A stretch of DNA of 64,000 nt from Moraxella canis. GTDB taxonomy: Bacteria; Pseudomonadota; Gammaproteobacteria; Pseudomonadales; Moraxellaceae. The notes under the pieces were generated by a model, which made no database searches, was not told the DNA's origin, and saw only the letters and a list, made by a program, of their open reading frames with translations. The position numbers and the translations under genes are program-made. The stretch spans positions 210,753 through 274,752 of the forward strand of contig NZ_MUXT01000008.1 in NCBI RefSeq assembly GCF_002014965.1, in the 5' to 3' direction. Shown piece after piece: positions 28,513 to 36,865 of this stretch (position 1 is its first letter; the number at the start of each line of letters is the position of its first letter).

Positions 28513-29625
28513 TTATTGCAACAATTGCTGTTCTACTTGTTTTATGCTATTAAATGATACTATTGTTAAATTATTTTTGGTTGGGTTATCTGTCTGTGCC
28601 AATTGCTTCAGCCAAGTATATTGGCGTTTTGCCAACTGTCTTGTAGCATATAATGCCTTATTTTTCATATCTTGACAAGCCAAATCCCCTGCATTTGTCA
28701 TGGTTTTTTTAAATTTTTTGTTAAAATCTTGATGAATTGAGCCAATTTCTTGGTTTTTGTTAGATGTTTGAGCATCATAATATGTCTTAAGCCCGGGATG
28801 AGAGGTAATGCAGGGATGGTCAATTGCGATCAAATAATCAAGCGCTTGGCGATATCCGACGGCACGCAGCGCCGGCATGTCAGCTGTCAGATCTGAATGA
28901 TGCTCAATGAGTCCGATCACTTCTTGCAAAAATCCATCCGCCCACATTTTTTCAAGCCTTTGTTCGATCCGCTCATGCAGCCAAGCTCTGTCTGGCGTGA
29001 CGATGATAGCATACCAATGCCATTTTGGGTGATCGCTGATCGCTACTTTGGGCGTCGATTGCCATTCACTTAAGGGCTTACCGGTTTGCATGTGCACCTC
29101 AACCGCACGGGTGATGCGCTGTGTGTCTGTAACTTTGAGCTTTTGGCAAATCACAGGGTCATGCTGCTTTAGGTATTCATACAAAGCTTCATTGCCTTTT
29201 TCATCATGCCAAGCTTTGACTTGATTGCGGATGATTGGCTTGGTTTGTGGTACTGTGGATATCCCATCAAGCAGCGCCATATAATACATCATCGTTCCGC
29301 CGACCAAAACAGGGATTTTATTGCGCGCATGAATCTCGCCAATCAAGCGCTCCACATCTTGGACAAAATTTGCCACGCTGTAGCTCTGAGTGGGCGTCAA
29401 AATATCCACCAAATGATGCGGATAAGCTCTAAGCTCATCTTTGGTTGGTTTGGCAGTACCAATATCCATACCTTGATAAATCAGCGCACTGTCCACAGAG
29501 ATCAGCTCAAATCTGCCCGTATCGTACAGCTTGAACGCCAAATCTGTCTTGCCACTGGCGGTCGGAGACATCAGGCAAACAACACTGTTATCCGGCAAAT
29601 CAGTATAATGCGGCAGATCCATCAC
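28513..29625 (-). CDS. miaA: tRNA dimethylallyltransferase MiaA with an insertion
   Basis: MiaA adds a dimethylallyl group to A37 of tRNAs reading UNN codons. Core motifs are intact: P-loop SPTASGKTDLA at residues 20-30, ISVDSALIYQGMDIGTAKP, VLVGGTMMYYMALLDG and RAVGYRQALDYL. The family C-terminal motif ALYATRQLAKRQYTWLK appears only at about 324, because about 54 extra, AT-rich residues (268-321, Lys/Asn/Gln/Asp-rich) are inserted between them, making 370 residues against about 315. It overlaps tsaE by four bases and precedes hfq. Confidence 0.95.
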   Translation of the reverse strand: MMDLPHYTDLPDNSVVCLMSPTASGKTDLAFKLYDTGRFELISVDSALIYQGMDIGTAKPTKDELRAYPHHLVDILTPTQSYSVANFVQDVERLIGEIHARNKIPVLVGGTMMYYMALLDGISTVPQTKPIIRNQVKAWHDEKGNEALYEYLKQHDPVICQKLKVTDTQRITRAVEVHMQTGKPLSEWQSTPKVAISDHPKWHWYAIIVTPDRAWLHERIEQRLEKMWADGFLQEVIGLIEHHSDLTADMPALRAVGYRQALDYLIAIDHPCITSHPGLKTYYDAQTSNKNQEIGSIHQDFNKKFKKTMTNAGDLACQDMKNKALYATRQLAKRQYTWLKQLAQTDNPTKNNLTIVSFNSIKQVEQQLLQ

Positions 29626-30068
29626 GCTTCCTCAAAGCCTGTCAAGGTCACGACCCTTGTGTCATCAAGATGGCGGATGATATCAATGCGATAATCAGGC
29701 TTAGGCAGGACTTGACTGGCTTGGCTTGCCCACTCAATGATAACAAGGCTATTTGGCTCATCAAGATATTCATAAAAACCAATAAAATCAAGCTCTTCAG
29801 GATCATTCAAGCGATATAAATCAGCGTGATAAACAGGCTTTAGCCCCCCTTGTATATTGATTTGATAAGGCTCTACCAGTGTATAAGTGGGGCTTTTGAC
29901 AGCGCCTTTGTGACCCATGGCTTGTAGCCAATAGCGTACAAAAGTGGTTTTACCTGCCCCCAAATCACCTGATAACCACACACTGCCCGACAAGTTCATC
30001 TGAGCCAATTTTTCGGCAAGTACCTTAGTGTCTGCTTCAGTGTGTAGTGATAAAGTTTGGCTGTTCAT
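29622..30068 (-). CDS. tsaE: tRNA threonylcarbamoyladenosine ATPase TsaE
   Basis: TsaE is the small ATPase that recycles the TsaB-TsaD complex in synthesis of t6A37 on tRNAs reading ANN codons. Walker A GDLGAGKTTFVR is at residues 35-46, followed by the family block AVKSPTYTLVEPY and HADLYRLNDPEELDFIGFYEYL, and WASQAS near the end. It has 148 residues. Its ends overlap the neighbours by four bases on both sides, so QueD-like, tsaE and miaA are translationally coupled. Confidence 0.95.
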   Translation of the reverse strand: MNSQTLSLHTEADTKVLAEKLAQMNLSGSVWLSGDLGAGKTTFVRYWLQAMGHKGAVKSPTYTLVEPYQINIQGGLKPVYHADLYRLNDPEELDFIGFYEYLDEPNSLVIIEWASQASQVLPKPDYRIDIIRHLDDTRVVTLTGFEEA

Positions 30069-30661
30069 ACTTGAACCTGCAAATCCACCTTGGGATTGAC
30101 AAAAGATTCACCTTTTAGCAGCTTATCATACATCTGAGGGTCGCCCCATTCTGATTTGACTTGCTCACTGAATTCAAAATCAGCTAAGCTAAGCTTACCC
30201 ATCTGTTCATTTAAAACATCTTGTCGAAAACACTGAGCATAGCCTGTGGCTGTCTCATGGACGATCACAGAATAAACGCTGATATCTTGCTCACCGTTTT
30301 GCATGATGGTTTGGCTTAAGATGGCATCTGCCCAAAAGAAAATCACTCGGCTAAACTGCTCGGCTGAAGGCGACACAGGCAAACTCACCCATCGTGCGCT
30401 GAAGTCCTTGCAGGCTTGGATATAGCCTGGATCGTCTTTATCCCAAAAAGTGATGGCGTGATCAAAACTATCTATGATATCTTTGATATTATGCTTCAAC
30501 AGTCCAAAATCATAAACCATTTGACCATGATCAAGGCGATGCGCCTCCAAAATCAGCTCAACTTCATAGCTGTGACCATGTATGGATCGTTTGCAGCGAT
30601 CAGATGAGCAGTTGCGCACGATGTGTGCATTTTCAAATTTAAACAGTTTGCGAATTCGCAT
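30065..30661 (-). CDS. 6-pyruvoyl-tetrahydropterin synthase / QueD family protein
   Basis: The family uses a zinc ion to convert dihydroneopterin triphosphate to carboxytetrahydropterin (QueD, queuosine pathway) or to 6-pyruvoyl-tetrahydropterin. The zinc ligands are His13 (NAHIVRNC), His28 and His30 (IHGHSYEV), with Cys23 as the catalytic cysteine in the conserved spacing, and VYDFGLLKHNIKDIIDSFDHAI carries the acidic substrate contacts. At 198 residues it is longer than typical QueD (about 120) because of an insert around residues 90-130 and an extended C-terminus. The neighbouring tRNA-modification genes fit QueD but do not prove the reaction. Confidence 0.85.
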   Translation of the reverse strand: MRIRKLFKFENAHIVRNCSSDRCKRSIHGHSYEVELILEAHRLDHGQMVYDFGLLKHNIKDIIDSFDHAITFWDKDDPGYIQACKDFSARWVSLPVSPSAEQFSRVIFFWADAILSQTIMQNGEQDISVYSVIVHETATGYAQCFRQDVLNEQMGKLSLADFEFSEQVKSEWGDPQMYDKLLKGESFVNPKVDLQVQV

Positions 30662-30735
30662 GATAAGCCTTTATTGTACTATTTTGCTCGTTTAGAATGA
30701 TTATATCACAGGTGATTTTTGACAAAAAGCAAAAA

Positions 30736-30761
30736 CGCAGCAAAGCATTTGCGTTGCTGCG
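30736..30761 (-). terminator. Terminator after the carboxynorspermidine dehydrogenase gene
   Basis: CGCAGCAA (30736-30743) pairs with TTGCTGCG (30754-30761). The minus-strand stem is followed by TTTTTGCTTTTTG. It lies 21 bases past the stop of the gene at 30782. Confidence 0.8.
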
Positions 30762-30781
30762 CTGTGTGCCTAAAATATAGA

Positions 30782-32032
30782 TTAGTTAAATTCTAGCAAG
30801 CGATCGCCATCTTTATCGGCAATGCGCGTTGTCAAACCCATGGTATTAAGCAGATTGATAAATGGCCTGGCGTCAAGCTCTTCGACATTGACCATAGTAC
30901 CTGCGTCCCACTCACCACTGGCGATCAAAAGCGCCGCCGCGACAGGGGGCACACCTGCGGTATAAGAGATGCCTTGACTGCCAACTTCGGCATAAGCTTC
31001 TTCATGATCGACGATATTATAAATGAATATCTCTTGGGTCTCGCCGCTTTTTTGACCCTTTACTTTATTGCCGATGCAAGTTTTGCCTGTATAGTTCTCA
31101 GCAAGGCTAGCAGGATCAGGCAAAACCGCCTTGACTACTTTTAGCGGTATGACTTCTAGACCTTCAGCGGTGGTAACAGGCTGCTCTGATAGTAGTCCAA
31201 GATTTTTTAGCACGCCAAACACATTGATGTAATGATCGCCAAATCCCATCCAAAAACGGATATTTGGCACATTTAAGTTTTTGTGCAATGAGTGAAGTTC
31301 ATCGTGCCCACTCAGATAGCTGTTTTGGACACCCACGACCGGTAAATCATCCGTGCGCTTGACTTCAAACATTTGGTTGGTCTGCCATTGGCTATTTTGC
31401 CAAGAATACACCACGCCAGTGAATTCACGAAAATTAATCTCAGGGTCAAAATTGGTCGCAAAATATTTGCCATGGCTGCCGGCATTAATATCAATGATAT
31501 CAATATCAGTCACGCTATCTTTGTCAAAATATTCAACGCCCAACCGTGCGTATGCATTGACAACACCAGGATCAAAGCCCACGCCTAAGATGGCAGTTGC
31601 GCCGGCTTTTTTGAAGGCTTCGCGTTTTTTCCACTCATAGTTTTCATACCAAGGTGGGGTTTCACAAATCTTACGCGGATCTTCATAAATGGCAGTATCT
31701 AGATAATGCGTACCAGTTTCGATACACGCGTCCATTACGCTCATATTAACAAACGGTGAACCAACATTGATTACGATGTCTGTATCTGTCTGACGGATCA
31801 GTTCGGCCACAGCTTGACTGTCCATCGCATCCACAGCATGCGTATGCAAAATTGCATCGCGCTTGAAACTGCCCTTTTGGGCGACATCTTGGGCAATCGC
31901 TTGACATTTATCAATCGTGCGCGATGCGATGTGAATTTCCCCAAAAATATCATTTGCCATTGCGCATTTGTGCGCAACAACCTGAGCCACACCACCTGCG
32001 CCAATGATGAGTACGTTTTTTGCCTGAGACAT
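30782..32032 (-). CDS. Carboxynorspermidine/carboxyspermidine dehydrogenase
   Basis: The enzyme condenses aspartate semialdehyde with a diamine and reduces the product with NADPH to carboxynorspermidine or carboxyspermidine, the alternative polyamine route. It has the saccharopine-dehydrogenase-like Rossmann start (NVLIIGAGGVAQVVAHKCA) and family blocks VINVGSPFVNMSVMDACIETGTHYLDTA, LGVGFDPGVVNAYARL and GISYTAGVPPVAAALLIASG. At 416 residues it is the expected size. The decarboxylase partner (nspC) is upstream on the same strand, 191 bases away, which strongly supports the assignment over saccharopine dehydrogenase. The physiological amine (norspermidine or spermidine) cannot be read. Confidence 0.92.
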   Translation of the reverse strand: MSQAKNVLIIGAGGVAQVVAHKCAMANDIFGEIHIASRTIDKCQAIAQDVAQKGSFKRDAILHTHAVDAMDSQAVAELIRQTDTDIVINVGSPFVNMSVMDACIETGTHYLDTAIYEDPRKICETPPWYENYEWKKREAFKKAGATAILGVGFDPGVVNAYARLGVEYFDKDSVTDIDIIDINAGSHGKYFATNFDPEINFREFTGVVYSWQNSQWQTNQMFEVKRTDDLPVVGVQNSYLSGHDELHSLHKNLNVPNIRFWMGFGDHYINVFGVLKNLGLLSEQPVTTAEGLEVIPLKVVKAVLPDPASLAENYTGKTCIGNKVKGQKSGETQEIFIYNIVDHEEAYAEVGSQGISYTAGVPPVAAALLIASGEWDAGTMVNVEELDARPFINLLNTMGLTTRIADKDGDRLLEFN

Positions 32033-32223
32033 AAATCCTCCTTAGTGCCCAATGATTGAAATGGGCTTATCAATATTTGTGCATGAATTAAAAAGGAAGA
32101 CTTCAAGGAAAATTCATACACCCGAATCATTTGCCATTGACGACAAAGCCTTTAATGATAGCGATTTTTTGCCTTATTTTCAAGCACCTAGGCAATCATT
32201 TATGCTCAAAATCTATCTTTGGC

Positions 32224-33426
32224 TTAGGACAGACTGGCTTTATAATCTTCATAATCAAATTGGCGCTGAACGACGATGTCACCATCTTGGCGAATGATCA
32301 CGATCGATGGCATATCAACGCCATTAAACCAATTTTTCTTAACCATCGTATAGGCAGCAGCATTTCCAAAAGCGACTTTATCGCCGATTTTTAGAGGCTC
32401 GCTCAGTGCGTAATCACCAAAAATATCGCCCGCCAAGCAAGATTTGCCATAGATTCGTATCGAGGTCTCATCTGCCGATGTGCCATCAAAATCTGTGCCT
32501 GCAATATCATAAGCTGTGTCATTGACATAAGCCAGCGGCGAAGATTGGCGATAAATCAGCAAATCTAACATATGCGCCTCAATGGATGCATCAACTACCG
32601 CCAGAGGCTTACCATTATGCAGCGTATCAAGCACACTGGTTACCAGCACAGCACCTTGATGTACCGACGCTTCTCCAGGCTCAAGGTAAATTTGCACGCC
32701 GTAGGTTTCGCTAAAAGATTTTAGACGACTGATAAATTTATCTAAAGGATAGTTTGGATCAATATAGTGAATACCGCCACCAAAGCTAATCCATTCTAAG
32801 CGATGAAATAATTCACCAAAGCGCTTTTCTATATCTGCCAAGCTTTGGCTAAATGCCTCAAAATCATTATTTTCACAATTATTATGGATCATCACGCCAG
32901 TGATCTGATCGGCTACCGCCACAATGGCTTCAACATCATGTTCACCTAAGCGACTAAATGGTCTGGCAGGATCCGCGATGATGAATGATGAGTTGCTGGT
33001 TTGGGGGTTTAGACGAAGTCCAACAGGGATATTTTTATCGCGAGCCAGTTGTCCAAATCTATTTAATTGATTAAAAGAATTAAAAATAATTTTATCGCAA
33101 TAACTCAGCACTTCTTCGATTTCGTGATCGGCATAAGCCACGCTATAAGCGTGTGTTTCGCCGCCAAAACACTCTTTGCCCAGACGCACTTCCTTCAATG
33201 ACGAAGAAGTTGTACCGTGAAGATAAGGCTGCATCGATTCAAAAACCCCCCAAGTAGCAAAGCATTTGAGCGCAAGCAAGGCTTTGGCGCCTGATTCATC
33301 ACAGACCTTTTGGCTGATGGTGAGATTGTCAATGATGGCACGCTCATCAAGCAAATAATATGGCGTTTGAATGGTTGCCAAAAGCTCTTTTTGTTCAGGC
33401 GTTAATCGAGCAAAAAATTGACTCAT
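32224..33426 (-). CDS. nspC: Carboxynorspermidine decarboxylase NspC
   Basis: NspC is the PLP enzyme that decarboxylates carboxynorspermidine or carboxyspermidine to the free polyamine. It belongs to the alanine-racemase-fold decarboxylases: Lys54 in ALLALKCFATWGVF is the PLP lysine, with RLNPQTSNSSFIIADPARPFSRLG and EWISFGGGIHYIDPNYPL for phosphate and substrate binding, and GKSCLAGDIFGDY near residue 315 (Cys near the active site in trans). At 400 residues it is normal. It is the first gene of the pair with the dehydrogenase. Confidence 0.94.
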   Translation of the reverse strand: MSQFFARLTPEQKELLATIQTPYYLLDERAIIDNLTISQKVCDESGAKALLALKCFATWGVFESMQPYLHGTTSSSLKEVRLGKECFGGETHAYSVAYADHEIEEVLSYCDKIIFNSFNQLNRFGQLARDKNIPVGLRLNPQTSNSSFIIADPARPFSRLGEHDVEAIVAVADQITGVMIHNNCENNDFEAFSQSLADIEKRFGELFHRLEWISFGGGIHYIDPNYPLDKFISRLKSFSETYGVQIYLEPGEASVHQGAVLVTSVLDTLHNGKPLAVVDASIEAHMLDLLIYRQSSPLAYVNDTAYDIAGTDFDGTSADETSIRIYGKSCLAGDIFGDYALSEPLKIGDKVAFGNAAAYTMVKKNWFNGVDMPSIVIIRQDGDIVVQRQFDYEDYKASLS

Positions 33427-33510
33427 GGTGAATTTCCTTGATAAAATTTATGCTATATTTTAACAAAATTTTTGGTAGATTTGTTTTAAAAGGCAGGCAT
33501 TCAGATCTTT

Positions 33511-33723
33511 ATGGCAAAAATATTTCTTTTAATTGGCATCGTTTTTGTTTTTCTTGGTATTATTTTGAACATTTTCCCAAACGCACTTTCATGGTTTGGT
33601 AAATTGCCTGGCGATATCAGCTATCATTCTCCAAGTGGGCAGACGCGCGTTTATTTTCCGATTGTTACCATGATCATTATTAGCGTGGTGTTGAGCATTG
33701 TTTTACATATTTTTCGGCGTTAG
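33511..33723 (+). CDS. DUF2905 family small membrane protein
   Basis: This 70-residue protein has two transmembrane segments (about residues 3-23 and 50-68) separated by the conserved loop FGKLPGDISYHSP, which identifies DUF2905. The function is unknown. It starts with ATG 85 bases from the nspC start on the opposite strand; a weak ribosome site is present. Confidence 0.9.
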   Translation: MAKIFLLIGIVFVFLGIILNIFPNALSWFGKLPGDISYHSPSGQTRVYFPIVTMIIISVVLSIVLHIFRR

Positions 33724-33895
33724 ATGATCGATCGGCGTTGACGAGATCACATACTTTTTAAAGCTACAAAAAGTTACTGATTCACCCATCTTATCCCACC
33801 AAAAATTTGCTAAAATAATCATCAATTTATATTTATCGGGCTTTGCTTGCCAAGCTAAGGCTGCTTTAGGATAATCAATTTTAAGATCAAATCAT

Positions 33896-34729
33896 ATGGA
33901 TAATACTCAAATAAATCACCCTTATTCTCAGACACCTGCTGCCCACATCGCCAAAAATGGCGACGGCAATACCTTTTATCATGTTGATCAAGATCAAACA
34001 GATAATGTGGTTTTTGACAATCAATTTAATACCAAACAAAGCAGTTTATTCAATGAAAGCCTACTGCTAAGCTGGCAGCAGACTTTTGGCAATATTAAGC
34101 ACGGCTATGTCAAAGCAGCAGATAATTTGGTGGATGAACTTTTGGTAACACTGACTCAAAAGCAAGTCAATGATGCTTTATATAAGTTTGTTACAAAAAA
34201 TGTTAAGCTTTTGCATAATTTAAAATTGGATATTCATGATGGCTGGCTTAGGCTAACCTGCACAGTGGATATCATGGGGCTATATACGACAGTTGCAAGT
34301 AACTTTGAGCTGGTTCATCTTCAGTTGGATCGCCACGCCCAGCGGATAGTGCTTAAGCAAATCAGTGACACAGAAGTGATCGAGCTACACAGCAAACAAT
34401 GGTACAAAGCCCCAGCTGCACGACTTGGCGTGGGTCTATATCGTGCGCTACTGCGTAAAGATCCGTTGCCGTTTATTTTGAATAAAATTAAGATCAAAGG
34501 CATCCCGTTTACCGAACATAAAGGTAATGTTATTTATCTTGAAATTGGTCGCTGGCTAAAAAACAGCGATATGATCATGAAAAATCTCAAAAAAGCACAA
34601 GTGAATGATGGTCATCTAAAAGCCCAACAGCTTTTGTTAAAAGTTCAGCCAAACTTTGGTGATATCTTAAGCTTCGGTGATCCAGATGCTGATATCATCA
34701 CCGAAAAAGACAATCCTGATAAATCATGA
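33896..34729 (+). CDS. Conserved hypothetical protein, 277 residues
   Basis: I do not recognise this family. The N-terminal 60 residues are Asp/Asn/Gln-rich and probably disordered. The central part (about 90-235) looks folded, with alternating beta-type segments (HNLKLDIHDGWLRLTCTVDIMG, VASNFELVHLQLDRHAQRIVLKQI). That pattern, with a following amphipathic block KDPLPFILNKIKIKGI, loosely recalls lipid-binding SMP/TULIP-type or LmeA-like folds, but I would not assign it. There is no signal peptide or membrane helix, so it is probably cytoplasmic. It is monocistronic and followed by a strong hairpin. Confidence 0.6.
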   Translation: MDNTQINHPYSQTPAAHIAKNGDGNTFYHVDQDQTDNVVFDNQFNTKQSSLFNESLLLSWQQTFGNIKHGYVKAADNLVDELLVTLTQKQVNDALYKFVTKNVKLLHNLKLDIHDGWLRLTCTVDIMGLYTTVASNFELVHLQLDRHAQRIVLKQISDTEVIELHSKQWYKAPAARLGVGLYRALLRKDPLPFILNKIKIKGIPFTEHKGNVIYLEIGRWLKNSDMIMKNLKKAQVNDGHLKAQQLLLKVQPNFGDILSFGDPDADIITEKDNPDKS

Positions 34730-34813
34730 GTTTTGATTTAGATATTTTTAATTCTAAAAATTAAAGTTAAATTATCTGCACGGATATGTCCATAAAACCT
34801 TAGTTACTATAAG

Positions 34814-34849
34814 CTACGCCCCAAAAGTTGGATAACCTTTGGGGCGTAG
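34814..34849. terminator. Perfect 12-bp hairpin between convergent genes
   Basis: CTACGCCCCAAA (34814-34825) pairs perfectly with TTTGGGGCGTAG (34838-34849) around a 12-base loop. It lies 84 bases past the hypothetical gene at 34729 and about 100 past the HIT gene stop. U-runs are weak on both sides, so it is a probable but not canonical terminator for the two convergent genes. Confidence 0.55.
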
Positions 34850-34948
34850 TTGAATTCAGATGGCGTTTATTATAATTATTGGCGTATTTTAAGTGGTATA
34901 TGATACACTAAGCAAAATAAATAATTATATAAATCAAAGACTTAAATC

Positions 34949-35386
34949 CTAAACATCCATCTTCCAGTCAAATGGCATTTGATGATGACCGCGTAATGCC
35001 ATCATGAGCGTTTGCTGCATGTGGCTGAGCACCTCTTGGGTGTAAGGCATCACTGGACGACCCCAAACTGGATTTGGCCACGCGGCATCATTTTGATAAC
35101 GTACAATGTGATGAAAATGCAGCTGCGGTACTTGATTACCCAAAGCAGCAACATTCATTTTATCTGCACCAAAAATTTTTGCCATTTGGCTAGATACCCA
35201 GCTTGACTCACGCAAAAATTGCACTTGGTCAGCTGCTGATAACTCATAGATTTCTTTGATGCCAGAAACGCGCGGCACCAAGATTAGCCAAGGAAATTGG
35301 CAATCATTCATCAGACGCACAGTCGATAAAGGAAAGTCACCGACCAAAAAGGTATCTTTGGCAAGTGTCGGATGTAATTGAAACAT
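34949..35386 (-). CDS. HIT family (histidine triad) protein
   Basis: HIT proteins are nucleotidyl hydrolases or transferases. The 145-residue chain ends the core with QLHFHHIVRY, in which the histidine triad is His-x-His-His, next to AALGNQVPQLHFHH, the family layout. An upstream block PWLILVPRVSGIKEIYEL is the beta-strand region of HIT-like proteins. Substrate (dinucleoside polyphosphate or AMP-amidate) cannot be read. It stands alone between two other small minus-strand genes. Confidence 0.88.
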   Translation of the reverse strand: MFQLHPTLAKDTFLVGDFPLSTVRLMNDCQFPWLILVPRVSGIKEIYELSAADQVQFLRESSWVSSQMAKIFGADKMNVAALGNQVPQLHFHHIVRYQNDAAWPNPVWGRPVMPYTQEVLSHMQQTLMMALRGHHQMPFDWKMDV

Positions 35387-35501
35387 AGCTCGCTCATATT
35401 GTTGTTATAAATAGCGATATTGTAGCATAAATTTGGATGGCAAAAAAGATTTGCAATCCTACACTGATCAAAGTTTGCCAGTCGCCAAGGCTTAAATCGC
35501 A

Positions 35502-35843
35502 TCAAGCTTTTTGATAATTGTCTGCCAAATCTACCACTTCCACACCATAACTCAGGGTCGGATAATCTGCCCCAAACACATTTTTAAGCTCACTTAATAC
35601 GGATTTGGCAAGCTGCTCTTTAATGGTATCGCTCCGACCTTTCATTATCGCTACTTTGACATAAATAAAGGCGGCATCATCACGACCATCTCCAATCAAA
35701 AATGCCTTTGGGCGATAGAGCCGAGTTTTAATGTCCTGCAGACGAAACACTCCGCTGTTATCCAGCGCCCGATTAATCGTTCTAAGAATGATCATATCAT
35801 CAGCAGCTACGTTTGGTGATATCTCAATGATTACTTGTGGCAT
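35502..35843 (-). CDS. 5-carboxymethyl-2-hydroxymuconate isomerase family protein
   Basis: The protein belongs to the tautomerase superfamily, where the N-terminal proline (Pro2, after Met removal; start MPQVIIEIS) is the catalytic base. At 113 residues it has the CHMI length rather than the 60-residue 4-OT length. In homoprotocatechuate degradation CHMI isomerises the ring-opened acid; no other genes of that pathway are nearby, so a different or moonlighting substrate is possible. It follows trmL on the same strand by 45 bases. Confidence 0.75.
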   Translation of the reverse strand: MPQVIIEISPNVAADDMIILRTINRALDNSGVFRLQDIKTRLYRPKAFLIGDGRDDAAFIYVKVAIMKGRSDTIKEQLAKSVLSELKNVFGADYPTLSYGVEVVDLADNYQKA

Positions 35844-35888
35844 AACTATCCCTTTTTATCCAAAATTTATCCAAATCAACCACTTAAA

Positions 35889-36434
35889 TTATCTTGATGT
35901 TGGTTTGTGGTAGCCCACACTCTGCCCAACATCGCCCACAAATCCAAGCTGACGCCACACTTCATATAGGCAAATACCTACGCTATTGGCTAAGTTCAAA
36001 CTGCGCGAATCCGGCAACATCGGCAGTCGCAGCCAATGATCAGCACCAATGTCAGCACGCACATCTTCAGGCAGCCCATCAGTCTCTGAACCAAACACCA
36101 AGGCGACTTTATGACGGTGATTATCCAGCCCAAAGCGATATTCATAAAACGGGCGGCTAAACTTAGTCGTCATCGCAACAATACGCGTCACACCCACCGA
36201 TTCGAGCGCCGATCTGGCATCCTGCCAGTGATCATGAACTCTTAGGGTTGCGTATTCATGATAATCAAGCCCTGCCCGCTTTAGGCGAGTGTCATCGAGC
36301 TCAAATCCTAGCGGCTTGACCAAGTGCAGCTGAGCGCCAGTGTTAGCGCATAAACGGATGATACTGCCAGTATTATTAGGAATTTTTGGGGAGTATAGCA
36401 CGATATGAATGAGCGCATCTGAAGATTTTGACAT
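35889..36434 (-). CDS. trmL: tRNA (cytidine/uridine-34-2'-O)-methyltransferase TrmL
   Basis: TrmL methylates the wobble base ribose of tRNA-Leu. It is a minimal SPOUT (SpoU) protein of 181 residues with the trefoil-knot motifs: LYSPKIPNNTGSIIRLCANTGAQ, LVFGSETDGLPEDV and LPMLPDSRSLNLANSVGICLYE with the conserved Asn and Arg near the C-terminus. The start follows a weak ribosome site. It is probably co-transcribed with the CHMI-family gene downstream. Confidence 0.94.
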   Translation of the reverse strand: MSKSSDALIHIVLYSPKIPNNTGSIIRLCANTGAQLHLVKPLGFELDDTRLKRAGLDYHEYATLRVHDHWQDARSALESVGVTRIVAMTTKFSRPFYEYRFGLDNHRHKVALVFGSETDGLPEDVRADIGADHWLRLPMLPDSRSLNLANSVGICLYEVWRQLGFVGDVGQSVGYHKPTSR

Positions 36435-36549
36435 GAAATTTACTTACAACTGTGACGATGCCGCCTATTGTACTCCGAAACGGCTCATTGCGCCAGATTT
36501 TGGTGAAATTCAAAGGTAAAATTTATAAATCTTGCCAAAAGTTTACAAA

Positions 36550-36583
36550 ATGTAAAAAGTATTATCAAATCGCATCTATCGCT
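36550..36583 (+). pseudogene. Decayed partial copy of the entericidin-type gene start
   Basis: Bases 36550-36583 resemble the first 30 bases of the gene at 36666: ATG, an A-run with AAAAAGTATT, then ATCGCATCTATCGCT (15 of 15 identical), but with an immediate TAA stop after ATG and an inserted ATCAA. Similarity ends there. It looks like a remnant of a tandem duplicate; it encodes nothing. Confidence 0.5.
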
Positions 36584-36602
36584 AGAAATTAATCAAAAAC
36601 TT

Positions 36603-36645
36603 CGCTAATATAGCGTTGTGAGTTCACAATTCACATGAATTTATT
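36603..36645 (+). promoter_or_regulatory. Inverted-repeat cluster upstream of the entericidin-type gene
   Basis: Three short palindromic elements occur within 43 bases: CGCTA-ATA-TAGCG (36603-36615), TGTGA-GT-TCACA (36617-36628) and the near-palindrome AATTCACATGAATT (36628-36641). They end about 25 bases before the start codon. The third differs by one base from a perfect palindrome upstream of putA. Regulator unknown. Confidence 0.4.
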
Positions 36646-36665
36646 AAATCACTAAGGAATGTCTC

Positions 36666-36806
36666 ATGAAAAAAGTATTGATCGCATCTATCGCTGCCGT
36701 TGTTGTTTTGACTGGTTGCAACACTGTCAAAGGATTTGGTAAAGATGTCTCAAAAACTGGTGACGCTGTATCAAACACCGCACAAAAAGTTGAAAACCAA
36801 ATCTAA
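36666..36806 (+). CDS. Entericidin EcnA/B family lipoprotein
   Basis: This 46-residue lipoprotein has a basic start (MKK), a hydrophobic stretch and lipobox Cys18 (LTG-C), followed by a 28-residue amphipathic helix (VKGFGKDVSKTGDAVSNTAQ). That layout and the repeats GK-D-SKTGDAVS match the entericidin family. In E. coli EcnA and EcnB are an antidote and toxin pair; a single copy is common elsewhere, and whether this one is lytic is unknown. TAAGGAAT precedes the start, and several inverted repeats lie upstream (36603-36642). Confidence 0.9.
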   Translation: MKKVLIASIAAVVVLTGCNTVKGFGKDVSKTGDAVSNTAQKVENQI

Positions 36807-36824
36807 TTTGGCTCATTAAGCTTA

Positions 36825-36856
36825 AAAAAGATCCGCTCATCTGAGTGGATCTTTTT
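36825..36856 (+). terminator. Terminator after the entericidin-type gene
   Basis: AAAAAGATCCGCTC pairs with GAGTGGATCTTTTT (36825-36838 with 36843-36856, one G-T wobble, short loop). It begins 19 bases past the stop codon and ends in a T-run; its A-run on the other strand also suits the convergent hemW gene, whose stop lies only 10 bases beyond. Confidence 0.8.
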
Positions 36857-36865
36857 ATGTATGCA

